Positions 16,124 through 23,869 of a stretch of 41,993 nt of DNA are shown one piece after another (positions within the stretch are counted from its first letter, which is position 1; the number at the start of each line of letters is the position of its first letter). A program made the position numbers and the translations under genes. Below the pieces are notes generated by a model. The model saw only the letters and a program-made list of their open reading frames with translations. It did not search any database and was not told where the DNA came from. Source of the stretch: Aggregatilineales bacterium (GTDB lineage Bacteria; Chloroflexota; Anaerolineae; Aggregatilineales; Phototrophicaceae); NCBI GenBank assembly GCA_030834905.1, contig JAUQWZ010000030.1, positions 1 to 41,993 on the forward strand, written 5' to 3'.

Positions 16124-17182
16124 ATGATGATTGCTATGCCACGTAATACCATTGAACAGCCAACAAGCGACTTCCGCAGGCGCGGCTGCCTGTTCTACCT
16201 GAAGCGTGGACTGGTCGGACTGCTCATTCTACTGGTAGGAATACCGGTGATTGGCATGATATATCAGGCGGCAGCCGAGGCGAGCGATCGCCGGGCATAT
16301 CCACCACCAGGACAAATGGTGAATGTCGATGGGCATATGATGCACCTCTACTGTACAGGCGAGGGTAGCCCTACCATTATTTTGGAAGCCGGAGCATTCA
16401 GTTTTTCATCAGAATGGTATTGGGTGCAGCAGCAGCTAAGCGAAACCAACAAGGTCTGTTCTTACGACCGCGCTGGTAATGGGTGGAGTGAACCAGTTGC
16501 CGGACTGCGCGATGGCGTGACCCTTATACGCGAACTACACAGTCTGCTTGCGGCGGCGGACGTACCCGGTCCTTATGTGCTGGCGGGACACTCGCTGGGC
16601 GGCCCGCTCATCAGGATTTATGCACAACAGTATTCCGATGAGGTATTAGGACTAGTACTCGTGGATTCTGCCGTGCCTTACTCCTGGCTGGGAGTCAGCG
16701 ACTTCGAGCAGTGGCGGGCACAAAACGAAAGTGCTTATACGCTGCTGACGATTCTGCAACGTGTTGGCGCGGCACGGATCATTATTCAGCGAGAGTTTCA
16801 GGGCTATAACTATCCACCGGAGATTGTCAATCAACTCACCGCGTTCAAAGCCACAGCACAAGGAGTAGATACTTGGGATGCCGAGTTTCGGCTGGCGCAG
16901 TGGGAATTGGGACAACAATCCCAAGCGGCGGAAGAACTGGGCGACCTGCCCGTGATCGTCATGTGGGCGAGTTACCCTGATGTAACTGCACCACAGGAGC
17001 GGGCATATCTGGAATCCGTCTGGGCAAGCGTGCCGGAATTCTCATCCAACAGTCGAGTTCTGACGGCTGAAGGGTCAAATCATGGTTCGATCATTGGCAA
17101 TGAACAGTACGCACGGCAGGTGACTGATGCCATCCTTGCCGTGAGTGAGGCGGCAGAGACGGGCGAGCCGTTGGCGCAGTAG
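16124..17182 (+). CDS. Membrane-anchored alpha/beta hydrolase 2
   Basis: A 352-residue paralogue of the preceding gene, 23 bases downstream and probably cotranscribed. A basic segment and one membrane anchor (LVGLLILLVGIPVIGMIY, about 30-47) precede the fold. Nucleophile elbow GHSLGG (Ser157), candidate catalytic histidine 320 in EGSNHGSIIG, and DRAGNGWSE loop. Both copies end in TGEPLAQ. The acid may be Asp in WASYPDVTAP. Expected orientation is an outward-facing catalytic domain. ATGs at 16124 and 16127 are equivalent starts; AGAGGA lies just upstream. Confidence 0.83.
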   Translation: MMIAMPRNTIEQPTSDFRRRGCLFYLKRGLVGLLILLVGIPVIGMIYQAAAEASDRRAYPPPGQMVNVDGHMMHLYCTGEGSPTIILEAGAFSFSSEWYWVQQQLSETNKVCSYDRAGNGWSEPVAGLRDGVTLIRELHSLLAAADVPGPYVLAGHSLGGPLIRIYAQQYSDEVLGLVLVDSAVPYSWLGVSDFEQWRAQNESAYTLLTILQRVGAARIIIQREFQGYNYPPEIVNQLTAFKATAQGVDTWDAEFRLAQWELGQQSQAAEELGDLPVIVMWASYPDVTAPQERAYLESVWASVPEFSSNSRVLTAEGSNHGSIIGNEQYARQVTDAILAVSEAAETGEPLAQ

Positions 17183-17223
17183 CCGAATGATTGAGGGGTA
17201 GACCACAAGTCACCCCTCCAACA

Positions 17224-17282
17224 ATCAACCTCTGAATACGCCTTTTGGCTATCTGCAATCAACCCCTTCGCCGCCTAAAGTG
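17224..17282 (+). promoter_or_regulatory. Repeated upstream element, site B
   Basis: This 59-base block matches site A across its length (CTGAATACGCCTTTTGGCTA is identical; the second half reads ATCAACCCCTTCGCCGCCTA, then AAGTG). It ends 38 bases before the next hydrolase start, nearly the same spacing as site A. See site A for interpretation. Confidence 0.55.
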
Positions 17283-17320
17283 GGTATATCCAACAATTTG
17301 AACCAAAGGGAGAAAAGATC

Positions 17321-19306
17321 ATGAACTGGATGAAATTGTCCAGACCAACACCAGTCGTTCGTAAAACAATCAGCATGGTGGTGCTTATCAGCCTGGTTTT
17401 CTTCCTGATCATCACGGGTGCGCCTGCTCTGGCACAGGATGTCGTGGAGCCGGGACGCTTCGAGGAAGCGGGGTGCCCTATGATGCTGCCCGGTGACGTA
17501 AGCATCACCTGCGGCTATCTGACCGTACCAGAAATTCACGGGGATACCGACAGCCGGACGATCAGGCTGGCGGTGGCGATCCTGCGCAGCCGCAGCGACC
17601 AACCTCAGCCCGATCCAGTCGTGTTCCTTCATGGCGGTCCGGGTCAGGGGGCGCTGCAACGCATCTTTCTTCAGTTGAATTCCCCCTATCTAGCAGATCG
17701 TGACCTGATCCTAGTCGATCAACGCGGTGTGGGTTTTTCTGAGCCAGCGCTTGCCTGCCCGGAAGTGGACGAGGCGACGCTGAACAGCATCATTGAGGGG
17801 CGCAGCCGGGAAGAACTGATCGCGGGTGATGTCGCCGCCGCCGCTTCCTGCCGTGAACGGCTGCAAAACGAAGGCATCACACTGGATGCTTATAACACGC
17901 TTGAAAGCGCCGCTGATTTTGAGAGCCTGCGCTTGGCGCTTGGTTATGACCAGTGGAACCTGTACGGGCAATCGTATGGTACGCTGCTGGCGCAGACCAT
18001 GATGCGTCTATACCCAGACGCAATCCGCAGCGTCACGATGGAAGCCGTCATGCCATTGCAGCAAACCGTCGAGGAAACTGCTGTTTTCGGGCGCGCGCTG
18101 GATGAAGTATTCAATCGCTGTGCCATTGATGCTGCATGTAACGCGGCTTATCCCCAGCTCGCAGATCAGTTCCAGGTTGCAGTGGGACGGCTCAATGCAC
18201 AGCCCGTCATGCTGAAGGTGCAGGTACAGCGCAATGGAGCATTGATGGATGTCCCGATGGACGGGCAGCTATTCGCCAACATTCTGTTTCTCCAACTGTA
18301 TTCACCTGCCAACGTACCTTTCGTTCCTTTCATGATTAGCCAGGTTGCCGCAGGCAATGGACAGGTCATGACTATTCCAGCAGCGCAGACTCTCCGGCTG
18401 TTGAGCGCCGGGGCTGATACAGGAGAAAGATTCGCCGTCACCTGTCAGGATATTGTGCCATTCGCCCCGGTAGAGGAAGGTACTCAAACCGCGCAGCAGT
18501 ATCCGTACCTGTCAGGCATCCAAATCATGACTTCCTGGTCAATCCGCCCAGTCTGCGACAGTTGGGGCGTACCGACGGCAAGTACCGACTTTTCGCAGCC
18601 AGTGAACAGTGACATTCCAACCCTGCTGCTGCACGGGCAGTATGATCCCCGCCTGACGACGGATTACGCTTCCCAGGTCGCGCAGTCCCTGTCGAACAGT
18701 TATGTCTACATCGTTCCTAGCGTAAGCCATCAGGCGACCTTCTCAAGGTGTGCCCAGACGATTGCGGCAGCCTTCATTAGCATCCCCGCACAGGAACCCA
18801 CGACAGACTGCCTTGCCGAGGTCACTGCACCACAGTTCGTGCTGCCGGGCGATATTCACGCAACACCAGCGATGATGAACTTGGTCATTGCGACGATGGA
18901 GCCGCCCAACCCGCTGATGTTAGGGCTGGTGGTGATTTGCCTGCTGGTCTTTGCCGTTGCATTGATCGGCGCTGTGCGCGGCAAAACGCAGACGCGCCCG
19001 ATTCGCTGGCTGTCGGCGCTAGTCGCCCTGCTCGGTTTGGTAACCCTAGTAAGCCTGATCGCCATCATCCTTGCGACCCTGACCAACGGCACGCTCATCG
19101 GCTTCGGCATCCCCGGCACGGTGGCGCTGATACGCTTCCTGCCACTGGTCGCGGGCGCATTCGCGGTTGCCCTTTCTGTGATGGTAGTTCTTTTGTGGAT
19201 CCGTCCTATCCCTAGGTCCACCCGTGGTGCCATCTTCACGTCTGCTGTCGCTATTGCTGGTCTGTTCGTAAGTGGCTGGCTGCTGACACTCGGATTTTTG
19301 CCGTAA
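17321..19306 (+). CDS. Secreted/membrane TAP-like alpha/beta hydrolase (proline-iminopeptidase-like)
   Basis: A 661-residue hydrolase. A signal peptide (1-39, ending GAPALAQ) is followed by the oxyanion motif HGGPG (104-108), the DQRGVGFSEP strand and nucleophile elbow GQSYG (Ser218), typical of the tripeptidyl-aminopeptidase/proline-iminopeptidase branch. A TAP-like C-terminal segment carries LLHGQYDPRLT (acid) and SVSHQATF (His). Unusually, four hydrophobic segments follow (about residues 530-661), so the enzyme would be membrane-tethered at its C-terminus with the catalytic part outside. A peptidase acting on exported or external peptides is plausible. GGGAG precedes the ATG, and site B lies upstream. 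Confidence 0.85.
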   Translation: MNWMKLSRPTPVVRKTISMVVLISLVFFLIITGAPALAQDVVEPGRFEEAGCPMMLPGDVSITCGYLTVPEIHGDTDSRTIRLAVAILRSRSDQPQPDPVVFLHGGPGQGALQRIFLQLNSPYLADRDLILVDQRGVGFSEPALACPEVDEATLNSIIEGRSREELIAGDVAAAASCRERLQNEGITLDAYNTLESAADFESLRLALGYDQWNLYGQSYGTLLAQTMMRLYPDAIRSVTMEAVMPLQQTVEETAVFGRALDEVFNRCAIDAACNAAYPQLADQFQVAVGRLNAQPVMLKVQVQRNGALMDVPMDGQLFANILFLQLYSPANVPFVPFMISQVAAGNGQVMTIPAAQTLRLLSAGADTGERFAVTCQDIVPFAPVEEGTQTAQQYPYLSGIQIMTSWSIRPVCDSWGVPTASTDFSQPVNSDIPTLLLHGQYDPRLTTDYASQVAQSLSNSYVYIVPSVSHQATFSRCAQTIAAAFISIPAQEPTTDCLAEVTAPQFVLPGDIHATPAMMNLVIATMEPPNPLMLGLVVICLLVFAVALIGAVRGKTQTRPIRWLSALVALLGLVTLVSLIAIILATLTNGTLIGFGIPGTVALIRFLPLVAGAFAVALSVMVVLLWIRPIPRSTRGAIFTSAVAIAGLFVSGWLLTLGFLP

Positions 19307-19360
19307 ACCGTGACACAGATCGTGTGAGGGAGTATGGTCAAGTCCACCCTACCTCACGCA

Positions 19361-19385
19361 ATCAACTCATATGCCGCTTAGCGTG
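19361..19385 (+). promoter_or_regulatory. Repeated upstream element, site C (second half only)
   Basis: ATCAACTCATATGCCGCTTA then GCGTGG matches the second half of sites A and B and ends about 33 bases before the GTG start at 19419. The first half is not conserved here. Confidence 0.45.
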
Positions 19386-19418
19386 GTTGTATTCAAGAAA
19401 TTCATCAGGAGAAATAGC

Positions 19419-20393
19419 GTGAACATCCTACAGATCATTCTCATCATTGTTGTCGGCACAGCCACAGCCGGATTTATATATCAAACCATCGCAGCCCAGC
19501 GTGACAAACGCCGGTTTCCACCGCCCGGTCACATGGTGGATATTGGTGGTCGGCGGCTGCACCTGAACATCATGGGCGAAGACAAAGATAGTCCAACCGT
19601 CATCCTCGAAGCGGGCATGGTGTCGTTCTCGTCCAACTGGGCATGGGTACAGCCCGAAGTGGCAAAGGTCGCACGGGTCGTCGCCGTTGACCGCGCCGGA
19701 TTAGGTTGGAGCGACCCCGGACCCAAGCCGCGTGACGCTGGACAAAGCGCCAGAGAATTACACACAGCTCTCGAAAAACTGGGTATCACCGGACCCTACG
19801 TGCTGGCTGGACATTCCTACGGCGGTCTGGCGGTGCGGGCATTTGCTGCGCTCTATCGAGACGAAGTGGCTGGTATGGTGCTGGTGGACGGCTCACATCC
19901 CAATCAATGGGTGCGAATGGGTGTATCGAGCAAGGTCATTGCCACGAGCAATCATGTATCCGCACAGCTCGCTCGTTTCGGGCTGTTTCGTATCTTCAAG
20001 GGCGAGTACAAACTGCTCGCAGACGGGCTGCCTCCCCGACAATATGGTGAACTCATGGCGCTTGCCAGTACGACGCGCGCCCTTGCTTCCGCTGGCGACA
20101 GCCTGTTTGTGTGGGACACGATCTCACGCCCGCTGGTCAATGATGCGGGTAGTCTGGGCGATCTGCCGCTAATCGTGTTAAGCGTCACCGATCAGCCGCG
20201 CATGGGTGCGAAACTGACGGAACTGCAAGCGGAACTACCGTCCCTATCCACTCACAGCGAACATATCACGGTTCAAGGGGCTTATCACGAAGGGTTAGTT
20301 GCTCAAGAGAGACACGCGCACGTCGTAACCGATGTCATTCTCCGTGTAGTTGAAGCGGCGCGCAAAGGCACACCGATTGCTGAGGAAGTGTGA
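19419..20393 (+). CDS. Membrane-anchored alpha/beta hydrolase 3
   Basis: A third paralogue of the 15066 and 16124 genes (324 aa). An N-terminal anchor (ILQIILIIVVGTATAGFIY, about 3-21) is followed by FPPPGHMVDIGGRRLHL, DRAGLGWSD, nucleophile elbow GHSYGG (Ser133) and a C-terminal candidate His290 in GAYHEGLV. The acid may be Asp in LSVTDQP. The GTG at 19419 is chosen because AGGAGA lies six bases upstream; an in-frame ATG at 19371 would start inside repeat site C. It ends just before the small gene at 20405, suggesting an operon that continues into the ABC transporter. Confidence 0.85.
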   Translation: MNILQIILIIVVGTATAGFIYQTIAAQRDKRRFPPPGHMVDIGGRRLHLNIMGEDKDSPTVILEAGMVSFSSNWAWVQPEVAKVARVVAVDRAGLGWSDPGPKPRDAGQSARELHTALEKLGITGPYVLAGHSYGGLAVRAFAALYRDEVAGMVLVDGSHPNQWVRMGVSSKVIATSNHVSAQLARFGLFRIFKGEYKLLADGLPPRQYGELMALASTTRALASAGDSLFVWDTISRPLVNDAGSLGDLPLIVLSVTDQPRMGAKLTELQAELPSLSTHSEHITVQGAYHEGLVAQERHAHVVTDVILRVVEAARKGTPIAEEV

Positions 20394-20404
20394 AGACAGA
20401 AACG

Positions 20405-20650
20405 ATGGCTCAACACTACGAGATTCGTATCAAAGGGCATCTGGATACGTCATGGGCAGACTGGTTTGATGGGCTGACGTTTCGCCATGAGGACGGCGGC
20501 GAGACCGTGCTCACGGGTTCACTCCCTGATCAAGCTGCCCTGCACGGCGTGCTAAACCGCCTGCGCGACCTCGGTGTCCAGTTGATCTCTGTCAACCCGG
20601 TTGATAAAGAACCCGCATCCGATGAGGATGCTGCCCCTACAGAAGGCTAG
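20405..20650 (+). CDS. Small conserved hypothetical protein (YEIRIKGHLD family)
   Basis: An 81-residue protein starting MAQHYEIRIKGHLDTSWADW and containing LTGSLPDQAALHGVLNRLRDLG. Similar small proteins are, from memory, common next to transporter or regulatory genes in Chloroflexota and Actinomycetota; their function is unknown. The pattern of two or three strands and one helix suggests a compact alpha/beta fold. The ATG at 20405 fits the conserved start; an in-frame GTG at 20390 overlaps the hydrolase stop and would add five residues. It lies directly before the ABC transporter genes and is probably cotranscribed. Confidence 0.7.
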   Translation: MAQHYEIRIKGHLDTSWADWFDGLTFRHEDGGETVLTGSLPDQAALHGVLNRLRDLGVQLISVNPVDKEPASDEDAAPTEG

Positions 20651-20673
20651 AGCAAAAGGAGGATACAGGAACC

Positions 20674-21642
20674 ATGCACCATGAAGAAACGCTCGTCATC
20701 AATACACAGGGTCTGACCAAGACCTTCAAGGGGGTGAACGCGCTGCAAGCGCTCAATTTGAAGGTGCCGAAGAACTCGATCTTTGGCTTTCTGGGACCCA
20801 ACGGCGCGGGCAAGACGACGACCATCAAGCTACTGCTCGGTTTGGCGCGTCCCACCAGCGGCAGCGCATCGGTCTTTGGGCTGGATGTGGTGAAGGACAG
20901 CACCGGAATCCGTAAGCGGGTGGGCTATTTGGCGCAAGACCCGCGCTACTATGAAAGCATGACCGCTCGCGAAACGCTGCGGTTCACTGCGCGCTTCTTC
21001 TACAGCGGCTCGAAAGCAGCAATTGAGGAACGCATTGACCAGACGCTGGAACTGGTCGGCTTGTCGGACAAAGCGGATCGCTCCATCAAGGGCTTTTCTG
21101 GCGGCGAACGCCAGCGGCTCGGCATCGCACAGGCACAGATCAACTACCCCGACCTGTTGATTCTTGACGAGCCTGCCGCCTCGCTCGATCCAATGGGACG
21201 CCATGACGTACTCGAAGTGATGGAACGACTGCGCAAGCACACGACTATCTTTTACTCCACGCACATCCTCAGCGACGTGCAGCGAGTGAGCGACACAGTC
21301 GCCATTCTCAAAAAAGGACAGTTGATCGCACAGGCACCGATTGACGCTCTGTTGGCAGGAAACGAGGGCGTCATCTATACGCTCAGCGTCAAAGGGGATG
21401 GACAGGGGATGGAGGAGCGCTTATGCAGCCATTCATGGGTGACGGCGGTGAATATCGTACCGGACGGCAACGGTTCAAGCCTCTGGCAAGTCAGTGTCGC
21501 AGACGAAACGGCTGCTGAAGACCATCTACTTCGACTGGTGTTGGAAGATCGGACGCTCACCGTCACCGCGTTTGGACGCAAGCAGCATGATCTCGAAGAG
21601 GTTTTCATGAGCATGGTAGGAGAGGAAAAGCATGTCGGCTAA
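20674..21642 (+). CDS. ABC transporter ATP-binding protein
   Basis: This 322-residue ATPase powers the permease encoded next. Walker A GPNGAGKTT (41-49), signature FSGGERQR (141-148), Walker B LLILDEP (161-167), D-loop SLDP and switch-His in FYSTHILSD are all intact. The C-terminal extension (about 220-322) is the DUF4162-like tail found in ABC-2-type exporters of the drug or peptide class (CcmA/DrrA-like). GGAGG lies upstream, rather far from the ATG. The stop overlaps the permease start by 11 bases. Export of a toxic compound or peptide is likely; the substrate is not evident. Confidence 0.92.
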   Translation: MHHEETLVINTQGLTKTFKGVNALQALNLKVPKNSIFGFLGPNGAGKTTTIKLLLGLARPTSGSASVFGLDVVKDSTGIRKRVGYLAQDPRYYESMTARETLRFTARFFYSGSKAAIEERIDQTLELVGLSDKADRSIKGFSGGERQRLGIAQAQINYPDLLILDEPAASLDPMGRHDVLEVMERLRKHTTIFYSTHILSDVQRVSDTVAILKKGQLIAQAPIDALLAGNEGVIYTLSVKGDGQGMEERLCSHSWVTAVNIVPDGNGSSLWQVSVADETAAEDHLLRLVLEDRTLTVTAFGRKQHDLEEVFMSMVGEEKHVG

Positions 21643-22447
21643 TGCAACTTTTCAACCGGTGAACGAACGGGGATGGCGGCGGGGCTTTGCCAATCTGCTG
21701 CGTTACGAAAACAGCACATGGTGGCGCACCCGCCGCTGGTGGATCAACAGCCTGATTTGGCTTGTCATCATCAACGGCACTCTCTTGGCAATGCTGGCGT
21801 CATCGGCTGAAGTGACGGAGGCGCTGCAGCAGACGCCGGAACAGGTGATGGAACAGGCACGGACGGTTTTTGTCGTGATGGCGGGGATTTTCGGAACCGT
21901 TGGCGTCATCATTGCCATGCAGGGAACCATCATCGACGAGAAGAAAAGCGGCACGGCGGCATGGATTCTCTCCAAGCCTGCCTCGCGCACTGCGTTCATT
22001 CTGGCGAAGCTGGTCGCCAATGTCGCCGCGCTCTTCGTCGTGCTGCTCGTCCTACAGGGGACGGTCGCCTATCTTCAACTCACCGCTTACAGTGGCAGTC
22101 CACCGCCACTCATGCCATTTGTATTCGGGATGGGACTGCTCGGATTGCACATGCTGTTTTACTTAGCCCTGACGTTGGTGCTGGGGACACTCTTCCAAGA
22201 CCGGGGACCGGTGATCGGCATCCCGATTGGGATTCTGTTTAGCGCGATGTTTCTGATGGGCTATATGGGGCAGTTCGCCTATCTGATGCCGTGGATGATT
22301 ATCCCGTCCGGCGGCGTTCAAGGTCTCGCCATCGAGGTCATGTTGGAGCAACCGCTTTCGACGACAACACCGATTGTGGCGACGGTGGTATGGATTGTCA
22401 TTTTTACCGGAGTTGCGCTCTGGCGTTTTGCTCGTGAGGAATTCTGA
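21632..22447 (+). CDS. ABC-2-type transporter permease
   Basis: A 271-residue integral membrane protein with about six hydrophobic segments (for example WWINSLIWLVIINGTLLAML, VFVVMAGIFGTVGVIIAMQ, LFVVLLVLQGTVAYL, ATVVWIVIFTGVALW). The phrase GTIIDEKKSGTAAWILSKPASRTAFILAKL is characteristic of ABC-2 permeases between spans 2 and 3. The ATG overlaps the ATPase gene and has GGAGAGG upstream, so the two are translationally coupled. It is the last gene of the island, and a strong terminator follows at 22571. Confidence 0.88.
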   Translation: MSANATFQPVNERGWRRGFANLLRYENSTWWRTRRWWINSLIWLVIINGTLLAMLASSAEVTEALQQTPEQVMEQARTVFVVMAGIFGTVGVIIAMQGTIIDEKKSGTAAWILSKPASRTAFILAKLVANVAALFVVLLVLQGTVAYLQLTAYSGSPPPLMPFVFGMGLLGLHMLFYLALTLVLGTLFQDRGPVIGIPIGILFSAMFLMGYMGQFAYLMPWMIIPSGGVQGLAIEVMLEQPLSTTTPIVATVVWIVIFTGVALWRFAREEF

Positions 22448-22570
22448 TAACCATTAGTCCCTAGACGCCCCGGCGCGTCACCGGTGGCTGGCGCATTGAG
22501 TCACGAATGCGATTCCCGAATTCGCACCAACACATGAATAGGATGCGAATCGAATATCACTCAGGCAAGA

Positions 22571-22606
22571 AAAAGCCTTTCCTTTCCACTCAGAAAGGCT
22601 TTTTTC
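22571..22606 (+). terminator. Rho-independent terminator after the ABC permease
   Basis: AAAAGCCTTTC (22571-22581) pairs with GAAAGGCTTTT (22593-22603) around an 11-base loop, followed by more T. The A-run on the other side makes it bidirectional. It would end the hydrolase/ABC operon. Confidence 0.85.
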
Positions 22607-22710
22607 TCGTAACTTACCAAGTGCAGGAAGTAGAGGACTCGAATAACGATGTCGTTTTCATGTACGACTGGGTAGTACTCCCGGAGCTAGGACTCGAACC
22701 CTCGCCACGG

Positions 22711-22745
22711 AAGAAAAAAGCCCTTGGGACGGTTCTCAAGGGCTT
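22711..22745 (-). terminator. Rho-independent terminator, minus strand
   Basis: AAGCCCTTG (22718-22726) and CAAGGGCTT (22737-22745) form a 9-bp stem. On the minus strand the stem runs into TTTTTTCTT, so it acts on transcripts coming from the par cassette 2 side. Confidence 0.75.
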
Positions 22746-22925
22746 CGCTTCTCTCGGACTCCACAGCCTGGACAAAACTCGAACAATTCAACGGGGAACA
22801 GGTCGCCCGATTCTTCCAGGTCATTACCTTCCCACAGCGCGAACTCTGTGCGCGCTACTCCACGATGAACTCCAACTAAATCGGCTTTAGCGGCGAAAGG
22901 GAGAGACACCACCCTCTCCCCTTCC

Positions 22926-23044
22926 CCTTGAAGCTCGCTGCCCGCACCAGCAAGACTTCCGGTTGTCACTTTACCATACCTCCGCGAAGTCCTTGCCAAC
23001 CGCAGCGAAATCGATGGTTCGTTGGGTTCTGAGGAGAAATGGCA
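22926..23044 (+). promoter_or_regulatory. Conserved parA leader, copy 2
   Basis: Nearly identical to 5783-5903, including ACTTTACCATACCTCCGCGA and the GAGG ribosome site. Similarity between the two cassettes begins here, marking the edge of the duplicated unit. Confidence 0.55.
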
Positions 23045-23869
23045 ATGACTCGCGTATTCGTCTTTACCAATCATAAAGGAGGTGTCGGGAAATCGACATC
23101 TGCCACCAACATCGCGCTCGGCATGGTGCATCTGCTGCACCGCGCCAACGCATCCAATTGTCGTGTACTGCTCATCGACACGGACTCGCAGGCACATGCG
23201 TCGCTGGTCACGACCGGACGCAAAGACTACAGCGCTGAGGACAGTCTGTACAGCGTGCTGCTGGCGGATCGCCAAAACGCGCCGCAAACGCTGCTCAACT
23301 GCATTGTGCAGAGCGAGTGGGACACCGACCTGCACATTCTGCCCGCCTCCCCGATGCTCGAAGGCGCGGAGCGGGAGCTAATGGGCGTGGCAGGCGCGCC
23401 GTATCGTCTGGCGGATCCGGTCAGCAAAATCGCCAACCAGTATGCCGCTATCATCATCGATACCCGCCCCTCATTCAGTCTGCTGACCGAGATGGCGCTG
23501 CTTACCGCGACGGATGCGATTGTCCCCGTCGAGCCACGCTATCTGGAAACGGTCGGCTTGACCAGCGTGATCGAGAAGATCAACGACATCCGTGAAGGCT
23601 GGCGGCATCCGACACTGCGCGTGAGCGGACTGCTCGTGACCAAGATGGACAGTCGGATTCGCGGGCATAACCACCTGCTGGCAGAGGTCAAAGCCCATCC
23701 AGTCTTGGGCAAGCTGCTGCTCGGCGTGATTCCTGCCAACGAAGCGGTCTCGTATGCCCACAGCAGCCATCAGAGCCTGTTCACCTACAATCCTGCTGCC
23801 TCTGCGAGCAAGGCGTACATGCAGGTGGTCGCGTCACTGGTGCGCTACCTGCTGAAGGGTGGCGAATGA
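23045..23869 (+). CDS. parA: ParA-family partition ATPase, copy 2
   Basis: Paralogue of the 5904 gene with the same features: deviant Walker A KGGVGKST (11-18), LLIDTDSQAHAS and AIIIDTRPSF, with no N-terminal DNA-binding extension. The ATG at 23045 is preferred over 23039 because GAGGAG lies eight bases before it. Differences from copy 1 are scattered and mostly conservative (for example S/V and R/H near the N-terminus), consistent with two replicons that evolved separately for some time. Its stop overlaps parB2 by four bases. Confidence 0.93.
   Translation: MTRVFVFTNHKGGVGKSTSATNIALGMVHLLHRANASNCRVLLIDTDSQAHASLVTTGRKDYSAEDSLYSVLLADRQNAPQTLLNCIVQSEWDTDLHILPASPMLEGAERELMGVAGAPYRLADPVSKIANQYAAIIIDTRPSFSLLTEMALLTATDAIVPVEPRYLETVGLTSVIEKINDIREGWRHPTLRVSGLLVTKMDSRIRGHNHLLAEVKAHPVLGKLLLGVIPANEAVSYAHSSHQSLFTYNPAASASKAYMQVVASLVRYLLKGGE

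Larger units (their letters stand above)
22448..22925. other. Gene-poor junction between the hydrolase/ABC island and par cassette 2
   Basis: It holds two rho-independent terminators and three minus-strand copies of the tRNA T-loop-like TTCGAGT (plus 22637-22643, 22692-22698, 22777-22783), one inside GGGTTCGAGTCCTAGCTCC. No full cloverleaf can be drawn. A 7-bp hairpin (GGGAGAG 22899-22905/CTCTCCC 22914-22920) precedes the conserved par leader. Open frames here run through terminators and are not convincing. Confidence 0.5.

Noticed and set aside
22637..22783. Possible tRNA genes on the minus strand
   Set aside because: T-loop-like motifs are present but T-stems and acceptor stems do not pair and no anticodon arm is found.
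22507..22890. 127-aa plus-strand open frame between the ABC permease and parA2
   Set aside because: It runs through two rho-independent terminators, has no ribosome site and its composition follows the hairpins.
22736..22914. Minus-strand frame ending LFEFCPGCGVREKRSP, just before a minus-strand terminator
   Set aside because: A single CxxC is not enough for a zinc ribbon, the plus frame opposite is equally protein-like, and most of the upstream frame is antisense to the conserved par leader. It would deserve revival if homologues exist.
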